NCBI GenBank assembly: GCA_044868295.1
Contig: JBIOWF010000169.1
Location: 1 to 25,836, forward strand
Source: JBIOWF01 sp044868295
Lineage (GTDB): Bacteria; Actinomycetota; Actinomycetes; Streptosporangiales; Streptosporangiaceae
DNA length: 25,836 nt
Reading direction: 5' to 3'
Shown in pieces: positions 7,998-14,318 of this stretch. The notes beneath the pieces were generated by a model. That model saw only the letters and a program-made list of their open reading frames with translations. It ran no database searches and was not told the DNA's origin. The stretch's first letter is position 1; every line of letters starts with the position of its first letter. The position numbers were made by a program, and so were the translations under genes.

Positions 7998-8690
7998 ATG
8001 GGTCCGCGACGGCTTCTTGGCACACTCACCGCAGGCACGCTCATGGCGGCCGTGCTCTTCACCCCCGTTCAGGCGGAGTCGAAGCCGTACTGCGCGCGGT
8101 ACAAATGCATCGCTCTCACCTTTGACGACGGGCCGTCGAAATACACGTCGAAGCTGCTGGACACCCTGAAGAAGCACCGGGCGAAGGCCACCTTCTTCCT
8201 GGTCGGACGGCAGGTCCAGCGGCGCCCCGAATTGCTCGGGCGGATGGTCGCGGAGGGCCATGAGATCGGCAACCACACGTGGAGCCATCCGCACCTGACG
8301 GGCATGTTCGACGACGAGATCGCCTCGCAGCTCACAAGGACCCAGGACATCATCCACAAGACCATCGGCAAGTGGCCGGCCATGATGCGCCCGCCGTTCG
8401 GCGAGACGGACGAGCACGTCGCCGCCCAGGCGGCCGCGCTCGGCCTCCCGCAAATCCTGTGGACCGGCAGCACGCGGGACTGGGAGGCGCGCGACACCCG
8501 CGTCATCCGCGAGCGGGTGCTCGCGCTGGCCAAGCGTGACGGCGTCATCCTCATGCACGACACCGTGCCGGAGACGGTGAAGGCGATGCCCGGAGTCCTG
8601 GACGCCCTGGCGAAGCAGGGCTACCGGTTCGTGCCGTTCACCTGGACGCTCCGCGGCGAGCCCCTCACGGCCGGTCAGATCTACCGGTGA
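7998..8690 (+). CDS. Secreted polysaccharide deacetylase (NodB/CE4 family)
   Basis: This 230-residue protein begins with a signal peptide (basic start, hydrophobic core, likely cleavage after VQA near residue 26). The remainder is one NodB homology domain with all carbohydrate esterase 4 motifs: TFDDGPS with base and metal aspartates D43 and D44; NHTWSH with metal ligands H93 and H97; RPPFG at 131-135; a TRDW motif; and LMHDT with the catalytic His at 187. Enzymes of this family remove acetyl from N-acetylglucosamine units in peptidoglycan or other surface polymers, outside the membrane. The ATG at 7998 is chosen because it directly precedes the signal peptide; no strong ribosome site is seen. 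It lies head-to-head with the glycan operon and is followed 116 nt later by a paralogue. The exact substrate cannot be read from sequence. Confidence 0.9.
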   Translation: MGPRRLLGTLTAGTLMAAVLFTPVQAESKPYCARYKCIALTFDDGPSKYTSKLLDTLKKHRAKATFFLVGRQVQRRPELLGRMVAEGHEIGNHTWSHPHLTGMFDDEIASQLTRTQDIIHKTIGKWPAMMRPPFGETDEHVAAQAAALGLPQILWTGSTRDWEARDTRVIRERVLALAKRDGVILMHDTVPETVKAMPGVLDALAKQGYRFVPFTWTLRGEPLTAGQIYR

Positions 8691-8700
8691 GTCCCGGCGG

Positions 8701-8718
8701 CCACTGCTTCCGCAGCGG
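8701..8718 (+). terminator. Weak hairpin after the first deacetylase gene
   Basis: CCACTGC and GCAGCGG can pair around a TTCC loop with one mismatch, 10 nt after the stop codon. No T-run follows, so it may be only a weak or Rho-assisted end, or a processing site. Confidence 0.25.
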
Positions 8719-8770
8719 GCGTTCAGATCACGAAAGCCGCTCCTCACAGGGAAACCCCAGACAAGCACGT

Positions 8771-8776
8771 TAGGAT
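8771..8776 (+). promoter_or_regulatory. Candidate -10 box (TAGGAT) for the second deacetylase
   Basis: TAGGAT is a good actinobacterial -10 match, about 30 nt before the ATG at 8807. It would give a short leader that includes the GAGGAG ribosome site at 8794-8799. It suggests the second deacetylase has its own promoter. A -35 box is not obvious. Confidence 0.4.
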
Positions 8777-8806
8777 TCCTCCTCAACACCCCCGAGGAGC
8801 ACCACA

Positions 8807-9589
8807 ATGGCCATGCGTCGTACCGTTCCAGCCGCGCTGGCATGCGCGATGATCCTGATAGCCGCGCCCGCGCAGGCCGCCCCAGTGCAGGCCGCCCCGG
8901 CACGAGTCATCCCCCCGTACGCCGCGGCCGCCAAGGCCCCGTACTGCGAGACGGTCAAGTGCATCGCGCTGACCTTCGATGACGGGCCGGCGGGCTACAC
9001 GACAGAACTGCTGAAGATCCTCAAGAAGTACAAGGCGAAGGCGACCTTCTTCGTGATCGGCAACCGGGTGAAGAAGCACCCGAAGATCACCAAGAACATC
9101 GCCAAGGCGGGCCACGAGGTCGGCAACCACACCTGGGATCACAAGTACCTGACCGAACTGTCGTACAAGAAGGTCTACGACGAGATCAACAACTCCCAGA
9201 AGATCATTAAGAAGGCCATCGGCAAGGCTCCGGTCGTGTTCCGCGCGCCCGGCGGGCTCAGGGACGAGAACGTGGAGGAGATCACCGCCAAGTTCGGGCT
9301 GATCCAGGTCCCGGGGACGGTCGCCACCAAGGACTTCATCAAGGACAACCGGGACGTCGAGTTCCTGACCGAGCAGGCGCTCGAAATCGCGGGCCCCGGT
9401 GAGGTCGTGCTGATGCACGAGACGGTCAAGCAGACCATCCAGTCACTGCCCGCGGTGCTGAAGGAGCTGACGAACCAGGGCTACCACTTCGTGACGGTCT
9501 CGAAGCTGCTCGAAGGTCAGCAGCTCATCCCGGGACAGGAGTATCCCGAGGGACTGGCGTCGATGGCCGAGCCCGACGAGGATCAGTGA
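8807..9589 (+). CDS. Secreted polysaccharide deacetylase paralogue (NodB/CE4 family)
   Basis: This 260-residue protein has a signal peptide rich in Ala (likely cleaved after an AQA near residue 27) and a NodB domain. Metal and base residues are kept: TFDDGP with D58 and D59, and NHTWDH with H108 and H112. Other motifs diverge from the upstream copy: RAPGG (from R146) replaces RPPFG, the motif-4 region reads ATKDF rather than TRDW, and the catalytic-His motif is LMHET (H204) rather than LMHDT. These changes point to a different substrate or altered activity. The catalytic domain is unusually lysine-rich for such a GC-rich genome. The start is firm: GAGGAG lies 7 nt before the ATG. The C-terminal tail after about residue 240 is acidic, and its last 65 nt overlap the convergent acyltransferase gene. 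Confidence 0.9.
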   Translation: MAMRRTVPAALACAMILIAAPAQAAPVQAAPARVIPPYAAAAKAPYCETVKCIALTFDDGPAGYTTELLKILKKYKAKATFFVIGNRVKKHPKITKNIAKAGHEVGNHTWDHKYLTELSYKKVYDEINNSQKIIKKAIGKAPVVFRAPGGLRDENVEEITAKFGLIQVPGTVATKDFIKDNRDVEFLTEQALEIAGPGEVVLMHETVKQTIQSLPAVLKELTNQGYHFVTVSKLLEGQQLIPGQEYPEGLASMAEPDEDQ

Positions 9590-10745
9590 TCCGCTTCCCG
9601 AGGCGCTGCGCCGGCGCCTCGACGAAGCGGTAGGTCAGCCGGCTCAAGCCGAGCACCAGTGCCACGTACACGACGGCGATGGCGGCCCGGACGGTGACCG
9701 GCGTCCAGCGCAGATCGCCCGTTACCGCATACACGAACCGCAGCAGCGGGTGATGCAGGAGGTAGACCGAGTAGCTGACCAGGCCGAGCCAGGTCAGCAC
9801 TCGGGGCAGCGCCCGGCCGCGCAGTGCCATCGCCAGCGCGAAGGTCGCGCCCGCGAGAGCGATCGTGGTGATCCACACGTCGGGCTGCACCCACCACCAG
9901 CCGGCCTGGATCGACCACACCGGAGCCAGCGCCACGAGAGCGGCGGAACAGGCGACCGGCACGAGCCCGCCGGAGCCGCGCTCCCACCGCTGGATGGCCG
10001 TCCCGGTGAACATGACCGCCAGGATCGCCGCGCCGAACCAGGGCACGAAACTGCCGAAGATCAGCAGCACCACCGCCATCAGGCCCAGCGCATAGGCGGC
10101 GGTCGCGCGTAGCCGGCCCGAGATCACGCACGTCAGGCCGGCCAAGAACACGGCGCACGCGACGAGAGCAGGCCACGGACCCGGCAGCAGCGGCGCGGAC
10201 AGCACCAGGCCGGTGCCCACCGCCACGACGCCGAAGATGACGGCCAGCGTCCCGCTCCGCCTGTGCGCACCGCCCACGAACAAGGCGGTGACCAGCAGGT
10301 AGAACACCATCTCGTACGACAGGGTCCACATCGGGTCGGCCAGGCCGCCGGTGTGGACGACGTCCAGCAGCATGGTGACGTGCGCGGCCACCGCCGACGG
10401 ATGGCGTGGCACCTCCTGGCGCACCGGCAGCCAGATCGCCATCAGCAGGACAAGACCAATGACCAGCAGGTACAGCGGATAAAGGCGGAATATCCGGCTG
10501 ATCCAGAACGCCTGCACGTCTCCTCTGTGCTCCAGCGACGCCGGAATGATGTACCCGCTGACCAGGAAGAACACGAGCACGCCGTACATGCCGAGGTTGA
10601 ACCAGTACGGCCGCAACTGCGGCAGGAGCCAGGGCAGCATGTGCTCGGCCACCACCGCGAGCGCCCCGACGCCCCTGAGGGCGTCCAGCCACGCCAACCG
10701 CGCGACCTGCGCATTCGGCGAGCCGACGGGCTGAGTGGTAATCAC
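9525..10745 (-). CDS. Membrane acyltransferase, acyltransferase-3 (OafA-like) family
   Basis: This integral membrane protein of about 406 residues has roughly ten hydrophobic segments. It shows the family signature WLDALRGVGALAVVAEH, in which R24 and H35 form the R-x10-H active-site pair, a GVLVFFLVSGY segment and a late SYSVYLLHHPLL motif. Members transfer acetyl or other acyl groups to sugars of surface polysaccharides, peptidoglycan or secondary metabolites. The GTG at 10745 is chosen because the conserved domain begins soon after it and a TAAGTT box lies exactly 7 nt upstream, which suggests a leaderless mRNA; the frame is open further upstream. The C-terminus runs past the domain into a short Arg/Pro-rich tail that overlaps the end of the convergent deacetylase gene by 65 nt. 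Its location suggests it modifies the same polymer as the deacetylases, which is inference. Confidence 0.85.
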   Translation of the reverse strand: MITTQPVGSPNAQVARLAWLDALRGVGALAVVAEHMLPWLLPQLRPYWFNLGMYGVLVFFLVSGYIIPASLEHRGDVQAFWISRIFRLYPLYLLVIGLVLLMAIWLPVRQEVPRHPSAVAAHVTMLLDVVHTGGLADPMWTLSYEMVFYLLVTALFVGGAHRRSGTLAVIFGVVAVGTGLVLSAPLLPGPWPALVACAVFLAGLTCVISGRLRATAAYALGLMAVVLLIFGSFVPWFGAAILAVMFTGTAIQRWERGSGGLVPVACSAALVALAPVWSIQAGWWWVQPDVWITTIALAGATFALAMALRGRALPRVLTWLGLVSYSVYLLHHPLLRFVYAVTGDLRWTPVTVRAAIAVVYVALVLGLSRLTYRFVEAPAQRLGKRITDPRRARPSTPVPRDTPVPG

Positions 10746-10752
10746 CCGCGCT

Positions 10753-10758
10753 AACTTA
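10753..10758 (-). promoter_or_regulatory. Candidate -10 box (TAAGTT), leaderless promoter of the acyltransferase
   Basis: On the minus strand TAAGTT is followed by 7 nt and then the GTG start, the spacing expected when transcription begins at the start codon. There is no Shine-Dalgarno site at a useful distance, which supports a leaderless start. Confidence 0.45.
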
Positions 10759-10949
10759 CCTGCCTCGCGGACTTCACACCCTTGTGTACGGCTTTCGCAG
10801 CCGACGAATCCCCCGGCCGGCCCCTTTCGAGCAGGGCCCATTGGTCGCGCCAGGCGCGTCACCCGCCATCCCGCCTCGGACCCGGCCGTGGTCGAGGCTG
10901 AGCTGGCGGAGCAGGCATGTCGGCGAGACCCGCCTCGTACCTGGCGGAG

Positions 10950-12500
10950 CTATTCCCACTCGATGGTGCCGGGGGGCTTGCTGGTGACGTCGATGACGAC
11001 ACGGTTGATCTCGCGGACCTCGTTGGTGATCCTGGTCGAGATGCGGGCGAGCACGTCGTACGGCACGCGCGCCCAGTCGGCGGTCATCGCGTCCTCGGAG
11101 GTGACGGGCCGGAGCACGACCGGGTGGCCGTAGGTGCGGCCGTCGCCCTGCACGCCCACGGAGCGGACGTCGGCGAGAAGCACGACCGGGCACTGCCAGA
11201 TATCCCGGTCCAGCCCGGCGCGGGACAGCTCCTCCCGGGCGATGGCGTCGGCCTCGCGGAGCAGATCGAGCCGCTCGCGGGTCACCTCGCCGATGATCCG
11301 GATGCCCAGTCCCGGGCCGGGGAACGGCTGCCGCCACACCATCGCCGCGGGCAGGCCGAGCTCCTCACCGGCTCGCCGTACCTCGTCCTTGAACAGCGTC
11401 CGCAACGGCTCGACCAGCTCGAACTTCAGGTCGTCGGGAAGGCCGCCCACGTTGTGGTGGGACTTGATGTTGGCCGTGCCGGTGCCGCCGCCGGACTCGA
11501 CGACGTCGGGATAGAGCGTGCCCTGGACGAGGAAGTCGGCCGGGCCGTCGGCGAGGATCGCGCGCTGCTCGTCCTCGAAGACCCGGATGAACTCCCGCCC
11601 GATGATCTTGCGCTTCTCCTCGGGGTCGGTGACCCCGGACAGCGCCTTGAGGAACCGCTCCGCCGCGTCGACCACCCGCAGCTTCACCCCGGTGACGGCG
11701 ACGAAATCGCGCTCGACCTGCTCGGCCTCACCCTTTCGCAGCAGTCCGTGGTCAACGAAGACGCAGGTGAGGCGGTCGCCGACGGCACGCTGCACGATCG
11801 CGGCGGCCACCGCGGAGTCAACGCCGCCGGAGAGCGCGCAGATCGCCCGGCCTTCGGAGCCGAGCTGCTCCCGCACCGCGGCCACGGCGTCCTCGACGAT
11901 GTTGAGCATCGTCCACGAGGGACGGCATCCGGCCGCGTCGAGGAAGTGCTTGAGGACCGCCTGGCCGTGCTCGGAGTGGAGCACCTCGGGGTGGAATTGC
12001 ACGCCGTAGAGGCCACGTGAGGTGCTTTCGAAGCCCGCCACGGGTGTGTCGGCGGTGGAGGCCGTCACGACGAACCCGTCGGGCGCGGCCACGACCGAGT
12101 CGCCGTGGGACATCCACACCTGCTGGGCGGCGGGAAGACCGGCGAAGAGCATGCCCTCGCGCAGCACGGTCAGCGCGGTGCCGCCGAACTCCGCGGCGCC
12201 CGTCTTGGCCACCCGGCCGCCGAGCGTCTGCGCCATCACCTGGAAGCCGTAGCAGATGCCGAACGTCGGCACCCGGGTCTCGAACAGGCCCTCGGGGGCG
12301 GCCGGCGCTCCCTCGGCGTACACCGAAGACGGACCACCGGACAGGATGATGGCCTTGGGGTTCTTGGCCAGCATCTCCGACACCGGCATCGTCGAAGGGA
12401 CGATCTCGGAGTAGACGTGGCACTCACGCACCCGGCGCGCGATCAGCTGGGCATACTGCGCGCCGAAGTCGACGACAAGGACAGTGTCGAACTCAGACAC
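10950..12500 (-). CDS. guaA: GMP synthase, glutamine-hydrolysing
   Basis: This 516-residue enzyme converts XMP, ATP and glutamine to GMP in the cytoplasm, the last step of guanine nucleotide synthesis. The N-terminal class I glutamine amidotransferase has the triad C83 (FGICYG), H170 and E172 (QFHPE). The ATP-pyrophosphatase domain has the P-loop SGGVDS at 224-229, followed by KSHHNVGGLP and PGPGLGIRIIGE. The C-terminal dimerisation domain ends in the conserved KPPGTIEWE. Length matches the family (about 520). The GTG at 12500 gives the standard N-terminus, with GGGGG 8 nt upstream; the longer open frame before it is low-complexity. A 204-nt gap separates its stop from the next gene, so it is probably transcribed alone from a promoter near 12540. 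Confidence 0.97.
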   Translation of the reverse strand: MSEFDTVLVVDFGAQYAQLIARRVRECHVYSEIVPSTMPVSEMLAKNPKAIILSGGPSSVYAEGAPAAPEGLFETRVPTFGICYGFQVMAQTLGGRVAKTGAAEFGGTALTVLREGMLFAGLPAAQQVWMSHGDSVVAAPDGFVVTASTADTPVAGFESTSRGLYGVQFHPEVLHSEHGQAVLKHFLDAAGCRPSWTMLNIVEDAVAAVREQLGSEGRAICALSGGVDSAVAAAIVQRAVGDRLTCVFVDHGLLRKGEAEQVERDFVAVTGVKLRVVDAAERFLKALSGVTDPEEKRKIIGREFIRVFEDEQRAILADGPADFLVQGTLYPDVVESGGGTGTANIKSHHNVGGLPDDLKFELVEPLRTLFKDEVRRAGEELGLPAAMVWRQPFPGPGLGIRIIGEVTRERLDLLREADAIAREELSRAGLDRDIWQCPVVLLADVRSVGVQGDGRTYGHPVVLRPVTSEDAMTADWARVPYDVLARISTRITNEVREINRVVIDVTSKPPGTIEWE

Positions 12501-12535
12501 CGGAAAAACCCCCAAAGGCAGCAAGCGGTAGGGCC

Positions 12536-12541
12536 AGTCTA
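12536..12541 (-). promoter_or_regulatory. Candidate guaA -10 box (TAGACT)
   Basis: TAGACT on the minus strand is a good actinobacterial -10 hexamer, placed to give a leader of about 30 nt before the guaA GTG. The -35 region is G-rich with no TTGACA-like match. Confidence 0.45.
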
Positions 12542-12635
12542 TCGGCGCCCTCCACCCACCGCCCCCGCCCGTCCCTCGGGCACACCGCGCGGTCCCCACG
12601 CCGCGGAACACGTCGGGGGGATCCCAGGACCCGCC

Positions 12636-14180
12636 CTACTTGAGGCGGAGGTTCTTCATGGTCTTGAGCAGCCCGGCCAGGGCGTCGGCGTACTTGTCGT
12701 ACGGCATGCCGAAAGAGGGTTCGAAGCCGAGCCACGAGGCCTGGCTGGCGACGGTCTGGACCTCGGTGTACTTGAGCAGGCCCTCGGCGCCGTGGCGGCG
12801 GCCGAGGCCGGAGGCCTTCATGCCGCCCATCGGGGCGTCGTAGGAGGCGTAGGCGGAGCCGTACCCCTCGTTGATGTTGACCGTGCCGGCCTTGATCCGG
12901 GACGCGAGCGCCCGCCCCTTGGCCAGGTCACGCGTCCACACCGAGGCGTTCAGCCCGTAGACGGTGTCGTTGGCCTTCGCCACGACCTCGTCGAGATCGC
13001 GGAAGCGGTAGATCGACACGACCGGGCCGAAGGTCTCGTTCCGGCAGAGGTCCATGTCGTCGGTGACGCCCTCCAGGACCGTCGGCTCGTAGAAGAGCGG
13101 GCCGAGATCAGGGCGAGGTCTGCCACCGGTGAGCACTTTGGCGCCCTTCTGGACCGCCTCGTCGACGTGCGCGGACACGGCGTCCAGCTGCCGTTGCGAG
13201 GTGAGGGAGCCCATCTGGACGCTCCAGTCCAGGCCGGGGCCGAGCTTCATGTTCTCCACGGCGCGGACGAACGCGCGGCCGAAGGCGTCGGCGATCGACT
13301 CCTGCACGTAGAGCCGCTCGATGGAGATGCACAGCTGGCCGGCGTTGGTGAAGCAGGCACGGATGGCGCCCTGGGCGGCCACCTCCAGGTCTGCGTCGTC
13401 GAGCACGACCATCGGATTCTTGCCGCCGAGTTCGAGCGAGCAGCCGATGAGCCGCTTGGCGGCCTCTTCGGCGATCTTCCGGCCGCCACGGGTGGAGCCG
13501 GTGAACGCGACGTAGTCGGCGCCGTCGATCAGGGGGTCACCGATCTCCGCGGGGTCGCCGAGCACGACCTGCCAGACCTCGCGCGGCATGCCCAGCTCCA
13601 CGAGCAGGTCGATCGTCCACAGCGTGGACAGCGCGGTCTGGGTGTCCGGCTTGTGGACCACGGTGTTGCCCGCGATCAGCGCCGGGACCACATCGGTCAC
13701 GCCCAGCGACAGCGGGTAGTTCCACGGGCTGATCAGCGCGACGGTGCCCTTGGGCTGGCGCAGCTCGATCGTCCGGGTGGCGACCGGGAAGATGCCCTTG
13801 CGCCGCTTGGGCGCCAGCAGCCCCGGCGCCCGCCGCACGAAGTGGAGCGTGCAGCCCGCCACGTCGAGGACCTCCTCGAACGCGTGCCGTCTGGCCTTGC
13901 CCGTCTCCAGCTGGACGATGTCGAGGATCTCCGCGCGGCGGTCGAGGATCGCGTCGTGCAACCGCAGGAACGGCTCGATCCGCTCGCGGACCGGGAGCGC
14001 GGCCCACGCGTCCTGTGCCGCCCTCGCCTTCGCGTACGCCGTACGGACGTCCTGGGCGGTGGAGACGGGCAGGTCGGCGAGGGGCTCGCCGGTGAACGGC
14101 ACAGTGATCGTCTTGGTCTTGCCCTCGGAGGTCACCTGCTTGACGATGCGCTCGATCGTCGCGGGATCAATGCCAGACAT
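12636..14180 (-). CDS. gabD2: Succinic semialdehyde dehydrogenase, GabD2 type
   Basis: This 514-residue aldehyde dehydrogenase oxidises succinic semialdehyde to succinate with NAD(P)+ in the cytoplasm, closing the GABA shunt or a 2-oxoglutarate bypass. It shows SPWNYP at 151-156, FTGSTRGG (cofactor loop), ELGGKNP with the general base E250, and NAGQLCIS with the catalytic C284. The C-terminal KYTEVQTVASQ and overall length match mycobacterial GabD2 (Rv1731) as I remember it. The ATG at 14180 gives the expected N-terminus; an in-frame ATG at 14210 is possible, and the frame stays open far upstream over the divergent kinase gene, which is an artefact. No Shine-Dalgarno is visible, but a TATTCT box 6 nt before the ATG suggests leaderless expression. 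No GABA transaminase gene is nearby, so the pathway source of the aldehyde is unclear. Confidence 0.93.
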   Translation of the reverse strand: MSGIDPATIERIVKQVTSEGKTKTITVPFTGEPLADLPVSTAQDVRTAYAKARAAQDAWAALPVRERIEPFLRLHDAILDRRAEILDIVQLETGKARRHAFEEVLDVAGCTLHFVRRAPGLLAPKRRKGIFPVATRTIELRQPKGTVALISPWNYPLSLGVTDVVPALIAGNTVVHKPDTQTALSTLWTIDLLVELGMPREVWQVVLGDPAEIGDPLIDGADYVAFTGSTRGGRKIAEEAAKRLIGCSLELGGKNPMVVLDDADLEVAAQGAIRACFTNAGQLCISIERLYVQESIADAFGRAFVRAVENMKLGPGLDWSVQMGSLTSQRQLDAVSAHVDEAVQKGAKVLTGGRPRPDLGPLFYEPTVLEGVTDDMDLCRNETFGPVVSIYRFRDLDEVVAKANDTVYGLNASVWTRDLAKGRALASRIKAGTVNINEGYGSAYASYDAPMGGMKASGLGRRHGAEGLLKYTEVQTVASQASWLGFEPSFGMPYDKYADALAGLLKTMKNLRLK

Positions 14181-14186
14181 AGCGGA

Positions 14187-14192
14187 AGAATA
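14187..14192 (-). promoter_or_regulatory. Candidate -10 box (TATTCT), leaderless promoter of gabD2
   Basis: TATTCT lies 6 nt before the gabD2 ATG on the minus strand and matches TAnnnT. With no ribosome site in front of the ATG, transcription starting at or within a base of the ATG is the simplest reading. Confidence 0.4.
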
Positions 14193-14318
14193 TTCGGGAG
14201 ATACTCGCATGGCTACTCGTCGGTAAGACAACCATCGGGTCAAGAGCCTTCCACGTTCTCTTTGCCAGACGCCAGAATTCATATATGCCAGAAATCGCGT
14301 GCTCCCCAAGGCCATCCC

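Noticed and set aside
12105..14318. Very long plus-strand open frame running into the kinase from within guaA
   Set aside because: It is antisense to guaA and gabD2, has low-complexity translation, and the kinase has a good ribosome site and ATG at 14319. GC-rich DNA commonly leaves such frames open.
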